Counted from the first letter of the stretch, positions 1-5,722 are shown. The stretch is 8,055 bases of DNA from Chloroflexota bacterium (GCA_019247135.1 JAFAPL010000329.1:1-8055), one strand, 5' to 3'. Made by a program: numbers and translations. Notes: generated by a model from the sequence alone, not told the origin.

Positions 1-40
1 AGGGTCGCAACAGCCTGGCTGTAAGCCGCACCACACTCGT

Positions 41-173
41 CACGTGACGCCTCACGTGACGCCCTACGTGACGCTTTCGGCCTCCACGTGACGCTCTGTG
101 TCACGCTCTTTGTGTGCCGCAGGCTCGCGTGACGCCTCGCGTGACGCCCTACGTGACGCTCTGTGTGACGCTT
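41..173. repeat. Array of 12-bp repeats, core CGTGACGC
   Basis: Nine units of 12 bp can be read, with consensus YRCGTGACGCYY. They start at 41, 53, 65, 85, 97, 126, 138, 150 and 162. The unit at 97 is diverged (TGTGTCACGCTC). An 8-bp insert (77-84) and a 17-bp insert (109-125) break the 12-bp register. The units at 41, 53 and 65 match those at 126, 138 and 150 in order, with one or two changes each, so a block was probably duplicated 85 bp away. The left edge forms a perfect 12-bp palindrome, CGTCACGTGACG (38-49), and CGTGAC (87-92) with GTCACG (100-105) forms an inverted pair. The units are too short and too degenerate for CRISPR. A binding-site array is possible but unproven. Confidence 0.85.
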
Positions 174-211
174 GCGGATTACGTTGGCACGGGCGGAGGG
201 TGGGGGCGGTG

Positions 212-293
212 GGCCCGCGGCGCGGCCTCGCGGCCGCTTGGGAGCCTTCAGGCCCGCGGCGCGGCCTCGCGGCCGCTTGGGAGCCTTCAGGCC
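212..293. repeat. 39-bp tandem duplication with GC hairpins
   Basis: Positions 212-250 and 251-289 are identical 39-bp copies, and the first four bases (GGCC) start a third copy at 290-293. Each copy carries the inverted repeat GCGGCC-TCGC-GGCCGC (222-237 and 261-276), able to form a 6-bp all-GC stem with a 4-nt loop. The perfect identity indicates a recent slippage or duplication event, or possibly an assembly artefact in a GC-rich hairpin. There is no T-tract after the stems, so they are not canonical terminators. Confidence 0.9.
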
Positions 294-301
294 GACGAGA
301 C

Positions 302-330
302 TTGAATTCGACCCAGGCGCCGAATAGCGT
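302..330 (+). promoter_or_regulatory. Candidate promoter of the CRP/FNR-type gene
   Basis: A -35-like TTGAAT (302-307, four of six consensus bases) lies 17 bp before a weak -10-like TAGCGT (325-330, TAnnnT). This predicts transcription starting near 337, giving a short leader of about 20 nt that includes the GAAGGA ribosome binding site. The spacing is ideal but the -10 is weak, so this is a candidate only. Confidence 0.35.
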
Positions 331-346
331 GGGTGCGAAGGGAACC

Positions 347-352
347 GAAGGA
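347..352 (+). promoter_or_regulatory. Ribosome binding site GAAGGA, sets GTG start at 358
   Basis: GAAGGA lies 5 nt before the GTG at 358. It supports this GTG as the start of the regulator gene. The same motif, preceded by ACC, recurs before the next gene. Confidence 0.6.
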
Positions 353-357
353 TACGA

Positions 358-1038
358 GTGCGCGCACAACCAGAGACCGCGATCCTCGCAGGGGTGCCGT
401 TGTTCGCGCGTCTGCCCCACGAGGCCCTCGAGGACCTGTCGACGCGGCTACGACGGCGGCGTTATCGCCGCGGCGACGTCGTGTTTTATCAGGGCGATCC
501 AGGCACCAGTCTGTGCATCGTGCAGGAGGGTCGGATCAAACTGGGACTGACGTCGTCAGAAGGGCGCGAGATCATCTTCGACCTGCTCGGTCCGGGTGAC
601 GTGTTCGGCGAGCTCGCGCTGGTCGACGGCGAACCCCGCTCGGCCGACGCCGCGGCCGTCGAACCCTCGGAGCTGCTGCTGCTCGATCGCGACGAGTTCC
701 TCAGCTACCTGGTGCGGCGCCCCGAACTGGCTATTCAGATGCTCAGCACGCTCGCCTGGCGTCTGCGACGAGATGCGCAGCTGCTGCAAGACGCGGCCTT
801 TCTGGACGTCCCCGCGCGCCTGGCGCGGACGATCTTGCGACTGGCCGGGTCCACAGACTCCGGTCAGCCGCGCGTGACCCCCCGCCTGACGCAGACTGAT
901 CTGGCGGGCATGGTCGGCACGACTCGCGAGACACTCAACAAATGGCTCGCCTTCTATCAGGACCAGGGCATGATTCGCTGGGACAAGGGTCGCATCACGG
1001 TGATCCGAGCCGACCAGCTCGAACGACGCATTCGCTAG
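358..1038 (+). CDS. CRP/FNR-family transcriptional regulator
   Basis: A 226-residue protein with the usual length and layout of the CRP/FNR family. The N-terminal cyclic-nucleotide-binding-type beta-roll spans about residues 10-125. It includes the phosphate-binding-cassette-like stretch around 84-95 (GELALVDGEPRSA), which keeps the Gly-Glu-Leu and Arg-Ser pair used by CRP to hold cAMP. A dimer helix (about 120-145) follows, then a winged helix-turn-helix (about 150-220) with recognition helix TTRETLNKWL (188-197). The cysteine cluster of FNR is absent (one Cys, residue 53), so oxygen sensing through an iron-sulfur cluster is unlikely; the ligand, possibly a cyclic nucleotide, is inferred only. 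The GTG start is set by GAAGGA 5 nt upstream. It is the first of three same-strand genes and sits just after a repeat array, so it may regulate itself and the genes that follow. The family call is secure; the ligand and targets are not. Confidence 0.93.
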   Translation: MRAQPETAILAGVPLFARLPHEALEDLSTRLRRRRYRRGDVVFYQGDPGTSLCIVQEGRIKLGLTSSEGREIIFDLLGPGDVFGELALVDGEPRSADAAAVEPSELLLLDRDEFLSYLVRRPELAIQMLSTLAWRLRRDAQLLQDAAFLDVPARLARTILRLAGSTDSGQPRVTPRLTQTDLAGMVGTTRETLNKWLAFYQDQGMIRWDKGRITVIRADQLERRIR

Positions 1039-1066
1039 CCGCGCACACGCTGCGCTGGTAGTGACC

Positions 1067-1072
1067 GAAGGA
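1067..1072 (+). promoter_or_regulatory. Ribosome binding site GAAGGA, sets ATG start at 1079
   Basis: GAAGGA lies 6 nt before the ATG at 1079. An in-frame GTG at 1061 would add six residues but has no comparable site before it, so the ATG is preferred. Confidence 0.6.
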
Positions 1073-1078
1073 ACGCGC

Positions 1079-2347
1079 ATGACATCCTCCATCTCGGCAC
1101 AGGCAGACCGGCGCAAGCGAACGCAGTGCTGCATCGCGGGCTGCGGACCCGCCGGCGCGCTTCTGGGCTACTTGCTCGCTCGCGCCGGCATCGACGTCGT
1201 CGTGCTCGAAAAGCACGCTGATTTTCTGAGAGATTTCCGCGGCGACACCATTCACCCGTCGACGCTCGAGATCCTCGATCAGCTCGGCCTCGCCGACCGG
1301 TTCTTGCAGCTACCGCACACACAGGTGAGTCACCTGGGGCTGCAGCTGACGCCAACGCTCAGACGAGATATCGACCTCACCCGGTTGCCGGGCCGATTCC
1401 CGTTCGTCGCCTTCGTTCCCCAGTGGGACTTTCTCAATTTTCTCACTCGCGAAGCGCAGCGCTACCCGACCTTTCATCTGCAGCTGGAGTCGGAAGCGAC
1501 GGGCTTGCTATTCGGTGGCGACGGCCGGGTGGGGGGTGTCCGGTATTCGTCAGCTGGAGGCGAGTCGGAGATCCGCGCGCCGCTCACCGTGGGCGCGGAT
1601 GGCCGCACGTCCGTCACCCGCGCCGCGGCGGGCCTGCAGCTCGAAGAGACGTCCCCGCCGATGGACGTGCTGTGGTTCCGCATCTCGCGTTCGCCGGATG
1701 ACCCGGCGACCATGCAGCTGCAGGCCAGCCCCGGCCACTTCGTCGCCCTGATCGATCGTCGCGAGTACTGGCAAGTCGCCTGGATCATCCCCAAGGGCGC
1801 ATTCGAGAGCCTGCAGCAAGCCGGTCTGGACGCGTTTCGCCAGACCGTGCGCGAGGTCGTACCGTCGCTCGGCGAACGCGTCGCGGAGCTGGGGGACTGG
1901 GAGCAGGTCAAGCTCCTGAGTGTCCGAGCGGACCGTCTCGAGCGCTGGTATCGCGATGGATACCTGGCCGTTGGCGATGCCGCGCACGCGATGTCGCCCA
2001 TCGGCGGAGTGGGAATCAACATCGCCATCCTCGACGCGCTGGTCGCCGCGAACCTGTTGTGGCGGCCGCTGCGCCGAGGGGCCGTGACGACACGTGACCT
2101 GGCGCGCGTGCAGTACCGACGCGAGCTGCATGTCCGACTCATTCAGCGGATGCAGGCGGCGATTCAGGAGAACGTGTTGAAGCCAACGCTCGCGGGCGAC
2201 GGCGCACCGACATTGCCGCCGCTCTTCCGGGCGGTGCTGAGCCTGCCTTTCTTGAGCGGCGTACCGCCGCGGCTGGTCGGGTATGGTCTGACGCGCCCGC
2301 GCGTGCGCGTACCCGAGCTCCTGCCCGCTACAGCTGGCCTCGCCTGA
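1079..2347 (+). CDS. FAD-dependent monooxygenase of the PHBH fold (group A)
   Basis: A 422-residue flavoprotein that probably hydroxylates or epoxidises an organic substrate using NAD(P)H and O2 in the cytoplasm. All three hallmarks of the p-hydroxybenzoate hydroxylase fold are visible: the dinucleotide-binding GxGxxG at residues 21-26 followed by the ribose-binding Glu44, the DG motif (VGADGRTS, Asp174-Gly175), and the GD motif GDAAHAMSPIGGVGIN (299-314), which contacts FAD pyrophosphate. The HPSTLEIL stretch (59-66) is typical of the family. The length fits single-component enzymes such as UbiH and salicylate hydroxylase relatives, without the extra thioredoxin-like C-terminal domain of phenol hydroxylases. 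Residues 17-18 are a Cys pair just before the nucleotide loop. It lies 40 bp after the regulator gene and 15 bp before the E1 alpha start, consistent with one operon. The substrate cannot be inferred. Geranylgeranyl-reductase or halogenase relatives are alternatives, but the motifs favour a monooxygenase. Confidence 0.88.
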   Translation: MTSSISAQADRRKRTQCCIAGCGPAGALLGYLLARAGIDVVVLEKHADFLRDFRGDTIHPSTLEILDQLGLADRFLQLPHTQVSHLGLQLTPTLRRDIDLTRLPGRFPFVAFVPQWDFLNFLTREAQRYPTFHLQLESEATGLLFGGDGRVGGVRYSSAGGESEIRAPLTVGADGRTSVTRAAAGLQLEETSPPMDVLWFRISRSPDDPATMQLQASPGHFVALIDRREYWQVAWIIPKGAFESLQQAGLDAFRQTVREVVPSLGERVAELGDWEQVKLLSVRADRLERWYRDGYLAVGDAAHAMSPIGGVGINIAILDALVAANLLWRPLRRGAVTTRDLARVQYRRELHVRLIQRMQAAIQENVLKPTLAGDGAPTLPPLFRAVLSLPFLSGVPPRLVGYGLTRPRVRVPELLPATAGLA

Positions 2348-2349
2348 GT

Positions 2350-2355
2350 TACGCT
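2350..2355 (+). promoter_or_regulatory. Possible -10 element TACGCT before E1 alpha
   Basis: TACGCT (TAnnnT type) ends 7 nt before the ATG at 2363, the distance expected when transcription begins on the start codon. No Shine-Dalgarno sequence is visible in the 15-bp gap. An identical hexamer stands 6 nt before the start of the minus-strand receiver gene. The evidence is positional only. Confidence 0.3.
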
Positions 2356-2362
2356 GGCTGTG

Positions 2363-3385
2363 ATGTCGCTCGACCGCGACGAGCTCTTGCGCGCGTACCG
2401 CTGGATGCTCGTGGCGCGGCGCATCGACGATTCGATGTGGAGCCTGCGTCGCCAGGGCAAGGGGCACTTCGTCGTTTCCTCCGCCGGTCACGAGGCCATC
2501 GGAGCGGCCGCGGGTCTTGCCACCGACCCGACCGTCGACTATCTCGCGCCCCACTATCGTGACCTGACGGCCTGCCTCGCGTGGGGCCTGGAGACGCGCG
2601 AAGTCCTGGCGCACTACTTCGGCCGCGCGAGCGACCCGTGCACTGGTGGTCGGCAGCCGTACGCGCACTGGGGCTCGTCCGAGCACCACATCATCTCGCA
2701 GGAAGGGCCCCAACCGAACGTGGTGACGCACGCGGTGGGTGTGGCATACGCCAACCGTCGACTGGATTCGACGGCTGTCGTGTGGATCGCGTTTGGCGAC
2801 GGCGGCGCGCAGAAGGGCGAAGTGCACGAGGCGATGAATTTCGCCTCGATTCATCGACTCGGGGTCGTGTTTTGCGTCGAGAACAATCTGTACACGCAGT
2901 CGGTGCCGCTGCGCCTCGAGTCCTCGGTTCAGGATCTTTCGGCGCGGGCCCAGGCGTACGGGATGCCCGGTGTGACGGTCGACGGCATGGACCTGCTGGC
3001 CGTGTATCCGGCAGCGCGATCGGCTGTCGAACGCGCCCGGGCGGGTGACGGGCCGACGCTGATCGAGGCGAAGGCGTATCGCTACATGCCGAATACCTCC
3101 AACGACGACGACACGCGCTATCGCGGTCGGGAGGAGGTCGAGCGCTGGCGCGAGAAGGACCCGCTCAATCGCCTGCGCGCGCACCTCCTGGAGAGCGGCG
3201 CCGCGGACGAAAACGCGCTCAGCCGTGTGGAGTCCGAAGTGTCCGACGAGGTGGCGGAGGCCGTCGCGTGGGCGGAGGCGCAGCCCGACTCAGCGCCCGA
3301 CGAGGTGCTGCGGCACACGTGGGCGGGCCGCGACGTGATCGTGCCCGGCTGGACCGGAGCCAGCCAGCGCGGCTCCCCACGCTAG
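2363..3385 (+). CDS. Thiamine-diphosphate 2-oxoacid dehydrogenase E1 component, alpha subunit
   Basis: About 340 residues, the normal size for the alpha subunit of alpha2-beta2 E1 enzymes (pyruvate, branched-chain 2-oxoacid or acetoin dehydrogenase), which decarboxylate a 2-oxoacid and pass the acyl group to lipoyl-E2. Numbering from the GTG at 2360, the thiamine-diphosphate motif runs from GDGG (146-149) to ENN (174-176) with canonical spacing. The regulatory-loop region (241-255, YMPNTSNDDDTRYR) and the following EEVERWREKDPLNRLR resemble branched-chain E1 alpha proteins best. The loop carries Asn245 where the family usually has a catalytic His. No beta subunit follows; the next gene is on the opposite strand, so the partner must be encoded elsewhere or this protein is an orphan. 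The adjacent GTG (2360) and ATG (2363) are both possible starts; the ATG is preferred. It probably shares transcription with the monooxygenase gene. Family assignment is strong; the substrate is uncertain. Confidence 0.9.
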   Translation: MSLDRDELLRAYRWMLVARRIDDSMWSLRRQGKGHFVVSSAGHEAIGAAAGLATDPTVDYLAPHYRDLTACLAWGLETREVLAHYFGRASDPCTGGRQPYAHWGSSEHHIISQEGPQPNVVTHAVGVAYANRRLDSTAVVWIAFGDGGAQKGEVHEAMNFASIHRLGVVFCVENNLYTQSVPLRLESSVQDLSARAQAYGMPGVTVDGMDLLAVYPAARSAVERARAGDGPTLIEAKAYRYMPNTSNDDDTRYRGREEVERWREKDPLNRLRAHLLESGAADENALSRVESEVSDEVAEAVAWAEAQPDSAPDEVLRHTWAGRDVIVPGWTGASQRGSPR

Positions 3386-3428
3386 CGCGGGCGCACCGCG
3401 ACGGGTCAGTGCGAGGGCAGCCGGCTGC

Positions 3429-3854
3429 TCAGTCGAGCGACGAAAGCGCGGCTGGCTCGGCAGCGAGGGGGTGCAGCATCGCCTGACGCACGGTGCCAAT
3501 CAGCTCGTCCGCGTCAAACGGCTTGGGAACCAGCGCGGCAACACCGAGCTCGTTTACCTCGAGCATGCGCGCCCAGGCACGCGGCACCATCAGAATCAGC
3601 CGGAGCCGGCGGGTCAGCTCCGCCAGGTGATCTCGATGCTCTTCGGCCAGCAGGCCGTCCATGCGCTGCCAGGCTACGAGCGCCACGTTGCAGTCGCTTC
3701 CGCCACACGACTCGAGAACCTCGTCGAGCGAATCGCAACGCTCGACGTCGTACTGCTCGGCAGCGAGCACGTCCACAATCGCCGAACGCAACGCGGCGTT
3801 CGGCTCCAACAGCAGGACGCGACCGCTTCCCGCGTGGCCTGAAGTGTCCAACAC
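3429..3854 (-). CDS. Stand-alone degenerate receiver-domain (pseudo-receiver) protein
   Basis: A 141-residue protein whose residues 12-126 follow the response-regulator receiver fold: a first strand RVLLLEPN, alternating helices and strands, and a last strand ending in the conserved Lys-Pro pair (Lys111-Pro112, in LVPKPFDADEL). There is no output domain. The phosphorylation pocket is eroded: the acidic pair after strand 1 is Glu17-Pro18, the phospho-acceptor Asp position in VALVAWQRMDG is Trp62 or a neighbour, and the switch Thr/Ser is replaced in ILMVPRAW. It is therefore unlikely to accept phosphate in the usual way and may act by protein-protein contact or bind another ligand. The GTG start has no Shine-Dalgarno sequence, but TACGCT lies 6 nt upstream. 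It converges with E1 alpha (43-bp gap) and diverges from the MFS gene. Fold assignment is fairly secure; function is unknown. Confidence 0.75.
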   Translation of the reverse strand: MLDTSGHAGSGRVLLLEPNAALRSAIVDVLAAEQYDVERCDSLDEVLESCGGSDCNVALVAWQRMDGLLAEEHRDHLAELTRRLRLILMVPRAWARMLEVNELGVAALVPKPFDADELIGTVRQAMLHPLAAEPAALSSLD

Positions 3855-3860
3855 ACCGAA

Positions 3861-3866
3861 AGCGTA
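3861..3866 (-). promoter_or_regulatory. Possible -10 element TACGCT of the pseudo-receiver gene
   Basis: Read on the minus strand, TACGCT ends 6 nt before the GTG start codon, fitting a leaderless transcript. The -35 position 17 bp further upstream (3884-3889) falls inside the left arm of the inverted repeat at 3884-3914, so a protein bound there could block the promoter. Confidence 0.35.
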
Positions 3867-3883
3867 GTCGCGTGGCCGCCGCC

Positions 3884-3914
3884 GGCCATAGATGTAACCC
3901 TACACATCTTGGCC
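3884..3914. promoter_or_regulatory. Inverted repeat in the divergent intergenic region, candidate operator
   Basis: The arms AGATGT (3890-3895) and ACATCT (3904-3909) are perfect inverted repeats around an 8-bp spacer. They extend through GGCCA (3884-3888) and TGGCC (3910-3914), interrupted by a single unpaired T at 3889. The centre also reads TGTA-ACCC-TACA. Outer hexamers CGTGGC (3871-3876) and GCCACG (3915-3920) are complementary too. It sits 30 bp from the pseudo-receiver start and about 86 bp before the transporter start, the usual place for an operator serving divergent genes. The binding protein is unknown; an attenuator-like hairpin is the alternative. Confidence 0.55.
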
Positions 3915-3982
3915 GCCACGTACTCCGAGCGGGTGGGCCCAGCCCGCAATTCGGCGCGTCGAAGCCTGGATCTAACGGCGGG

Positions 3983-3988
3983 TATGTT
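3983..3988 (+). promoter_or_regulatory. Possible -10 element TATGTT of the MFS transporter gene
   Basis: TATGTT matches four of six consensus bases and ends 12 nt before the GTG at 4001, predicting a leader of only about 5 nt. A weak TCGAAG (3959-3964) lies 18 bp upstream as a possible -35. If this is the promoter, the longer reading frame from 3872 is not translated. Confidence 0.3.
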
Positions 3989-4000
3989 CTCATCGGTCCA

Positions 4001-5176
4001 GTGCCGCTGCTTCGCCCAGCCCTGACGCTCGCGTGCGCATGGCTCGCGGCGGTCAATACTCGAGCCCCCTTGCTGGCGATCGGGCCGCTGCTGCCACTCG
4101 TTCTCGCCGACCTGCACATGTCCTTCACCGTGGCCGGCCTGCTGTCCGGGCTGCCGCTGCTGTTGATGGGCGCCTTCGGTCTGCCCGGCGGCTGGCTCGT
4201 GGACCGCGTCGGCGCTCGCTGGGTCATGATCGGTTCGCTCGCGGGCGTTACCTTCGCGGGCCTGGTGCGCGGCGTCGCGCCGAGCGAGCCTGTTCTGCTC
4301 GTCGGGACCGTCCTGCTCGGCGTCGCGATCGGAGTCCTGCAGCCGGCTCTACCGCGCGTCGCCCGCGACACGTTGCCGCGGCGCACCAACCTGGCGACCG
4401 CGATCTACTTCAACGGCCTGGTCCTTGGCGGTGCGGCGGGTCTGGCGCTCACTCCATGGCTGGTCAGCCTGGCGGGTCCAAGCGGGTGGCGGGGTGTTCT
4501 CGTCGGCTGGGCGGCCGTTGGCGCCGTGGCGATGCTCGGCTGGATCGCTCTCGGCACGGGCGGCCAGATCGAATTGCACGCTGGCCAATTGCGACTGGGC
4601 GACGTCTGGGCCGCATTGCAGTTGCCCGGCATGGCGGCGCTGACGCTCGCCATGGGAACGCAGAGCGCCATCTTCTACACGTTCGGCTCGTGGACCCCGA
4701 CGTTCCTCGTCTCCCGCGGCTGGTCTCTTGCCGACGCGAGCCTGCCGGTGGCGACGCTGCCGTTGATGTCGATCGTGGCGAGTACGGTCGCCACACCGGC
4801 TGAGGCGCGCCTGGGTCGGCGTCGGGTGATCGCGATTTCGGGCATCGTGGTCGCGATTGGATTGGCCATCTTCCTGATCTGGCCCGACCAGACCGTATGG
4901 CTCGCGGCCATCAGCGCGGGACTGGGTACGACGTGGGCGTTTTCGGTGTGTATGGCTGCGCCGGCTGCGCTCGCGCCGGCTCGGCGGGTCGGGGTGACAG
5001 CGGGCGTGTTGCTGGCACTTGGCTACGGCGAAGCGACCTTGGGGCCGTTCGCGCTGGGGACGCTGCGCGATGCGTTCGGCTCGTATACGGTCGGCTGGGG
5101 ACTGGCACTGGTGATGGCGCTGGTGCTGGCGGCGACCGCGCTGGGCATCCCTGCTCGGGTGAGCAGCGAAAGTTAG
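4001..5176 (+). CDS. MFS transporter, CynX/NimT-like
   Basis: A polytopic inner-membrane carrier of 391 residues when started at the GTG at 4001, matching the usual length of the family. The first segment reads AAVNTRAPLLAIGPLLPLV, resembling the N-terminal pattern of CynX/NimT proteins (Asn and Arg near the start of the segment, then GPLLP). The MFS signature between helices 2 and 3 is present as GGWLVDRVGARW (about residues 63-74). Hydrophobic stretches continue throughout, consistent with about twelve helices, with a polar central loop near residues 186-200. The frame extends upstream to a GTG at 3872, but those 43 residues are hydrophilic, poorly protein-like and overlap the inverted repeat, so the later start is preferred. 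The name CynX comes from cyanate gene clusters, but no cyanase is nearby, so the substrate is unassigned. It is divergent from the pseudo-receiver gene and converges with the thioesterase gene across 77 bp. Confidence 0.85.
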   Translation: MPLLRPALTLACAWLAAVNTRAPLLAIGPLLPLVLADLHMSFTVAGLLSGLPLLLMGAFGLPGGWLVDRVGARWVMIGSLAGVTFAGLVRGVAPSEPVLLVGTVLLGVAIGVLQPALPRVARDTLPRRTNLATAIYFNGLVLGGAAGLALTPWLVSLAGPSGWRGVLVGWAAVGAVAMLGWIALGTGGQIELHAGQLRLGDVWAALQLPGMAALTLAMGTQSAIFYTFGSWTPTFLVSRGWSLADASLPVATLPLMSIVASTVATPAEARLGRRRVIAISGIVVAIGLAIFLIWPDQTVWLAAISAGLGTTWAFSVCMAAPAALAPARRVGVTAGVLLALGYGEATLGPFALGTLRDAFGSYTVGWGLALVMALVLAATALGIPARVSSES

Positions 5177-5253
5177 CAACGCTAATAATCTGCTGGTCGC
5201 GCGGGCACTACATGAGTGGCGCCGTGCTCTCCGCAGGGTTGCTGAGAACGCGC

Positions 5254-5679
5254 TTACCGCGGCTGCAGGACGGCTTGCGTCTGCGTCGTGCGTGCGACCA
5301 GTCGCCCGTCGTCGTCGCGCATCTCGGTATCGACGACGATCACCGTGCGTCCGACCTGCAGCGGCCTCGCGGTCGCGTGCACCTTGCCGCCGCGGACCGG
5401 GCGGAGGAAGTTGGTCTTGGATTCGATGGTGGTGGTGCCAGCGGCACCGTCAGGCAAGTTGAGAAAAGCGCAATAGCCGCCGATCGAGTCGGCCAGGGCC
5501 ATGATCGCTCCGCCGTGCATCGTCCCGACCGTGGTACAGCGCGATGGATCCCAGGCAAGGGTCGCCTGCACTGCGTCTCTGCTGGCCACCACGTCGGCGA
5601 GGCCGAGTGTGGCCGCGAACGGCATGCGCGCGCGGAAGCTCTCCGTCTCATCCGCCGAGTCGGCCGCGGTGCTGCTCAT
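5254..5679 (-). CDS. PaaI-type hotdog-fold thioesterase
   Basis: A 141-residue single hotdog domain, the normal size for PaaI-like acyl-CoA thioesterases, which hydrolyse acyl- or aryl-CoA thioesters in the cytoplasm, usually as tetramers. The signature GTMHGGAIMALADSIGGY (52-69) holds the HGG loop (55-57) and the acidic Asp64 at the catalytic position on the long helix. The second half (TTIESKTNFLRPVRGGKVHATA, then VDTEMRDDDGRLVARTTQTQAVL) follows the central strands of the family. The ATG start has no clear Shine-Dalgarno sequence. TAAACT lies 9 nt upstream on the minus strand, and a GAAC-N4-GTTC palindrome overlaps the -35 region. No other phenylacetate genes are near, so the substrate is open; the neighbouring E1 alpha would yield acyl-CoA with its E2 partner, a loose link at best. 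Confidence 0.88.
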   Translation of the reverse strand: MSSTAADSADETESFRARMPFAATLGLADVVASRDAVQATLAWDPSRCTTVGTMHGGAIMALADSIGGYCAFLNLPDGAAGTTTIESKTNFLRPVRGGKVHATARPLQVGRTVIVVDTEMRDDDGRLVARTTQTQAVLQPR

Positions 5680-5688
5680 ATGGACGCA

Positions 5689-5694
5689 AGTTTA
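5689..5694 (-). promoter_or_regulatory. Possible -10 element TAAACT of the thioesterase gene
   Basis: Read on the minus strand, TAAACT ends 9 nt before the ATG at 5679. Upstream, TTGTTC at a 15-bp or TTTTGT at a 17-bp spacing is the only -35 candidate, and both fall within the palindrome at 5709-5722. Confidence 0.3.
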
Positions 5695-5708
5695 TTCACG
5701 CGCCTGCC

Positions 5709-5722
5709 AGAACAAAAGTTCT
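5709..5722. promoter_or_regulatory. Perfect palindrome AGAAC-AAAA-GTTCT, LexA (SOS) box-like operator
   Basis: The 14-bp element contains GAAC-N4-GTTC (5710-5721), the core of the LexA-binding SOS box known from Bacillus and Actinomycetota, here with one extra matched base on each side. Its last T is the first base of the TATACT -10 element of the plus-strand gene, and on the other strand it covers the -35 region of the thioesterase gene. The position is ideal for a repressor of both genes. I saw no second GAAC-N4-GTTC in the window. Assignment to LexA rests on the motif alone and no lexA gene is present here. Confidence 0.6.

Larger units (their letters stand above)
1..357. other. Non-coding, repeat-rich region upstream of the regulator gene
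   Basis: No convincing gene lies in this stretch. Open frames exist on both strands, but their translations are low-complexity Arg/Ala/Ser strings that simply reflect the repeats, and they run through the repeats into the regulator gene in the wrong frame. The region contains an array of 12-bp repeats (41-173), a 39-bp tandem duplication with GC hairpins (212-293), a possible promoter (302-330) and a ribosome binding site (347-352). It probably serves as the upstream control region of the CRP/FNR gene. Positions 1-37 show nothing recognisable; they could be the tail or flank of a gene outside the window. Confidence 0.6.

Noticed and set aside
41..173. CRISPR array
   Set aside because: Units are 12 bp and directly tandem, with no spacer-sized unique sequences, and no cas gene is near.
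98..550. Plus-strand frame through the repeats into the regulator gene
   Set aside because: It is made of repeat translation and then overlaps the regulator gene out of frame; no domain and no start signal.
1550..3184. Long minus-strand open frame of 544 codons
   Set aside because: It lies opposite the monooxygenase and E1 alpha genes, crosses their junction, and its translation is Arg/His/Val-rich with no domain. It is a GC-rich shadow frame.
3417..3428. Palindrome GCAGCCGGCTGC as a terminator between E1 alpha and the pseudo-receiver gene
   Set aside because: It has no free loop (stem of only 4 bp if a 4-nt loop is allowed) and no T-tract, so chance is more likely in such GC-rich DNA.
3872..4000. 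Upstream GTG (3872) as the start of the MFS transporter
   Set aside because: The extra 43 residues are hydrophilic, unlike a transporter N-terminus, overlap the inverted repeat, and exceed the family length. GTG at 4001 is preferred, although not proven.
3514..4389. Minus-strand frame of 291 codons across the pseudo-receiver and transporter
   Set aside because: It overlaps two well-supported genes and the intergenic operator, and its translation is low-complexity Arg/Pro/Ser.
4001..5176. Naming the transporter a cyanate carrier (cynX)
   Set aside because: No cyanase or carbonic anhydrase gene is adjacent, and the family transports varied substrates.
5177..5253. Terminator between the convergent transporter and thioesterase genes
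   Set aside because: I found no stem of 5 bp or more with a T-tract in this 77-bp gap.
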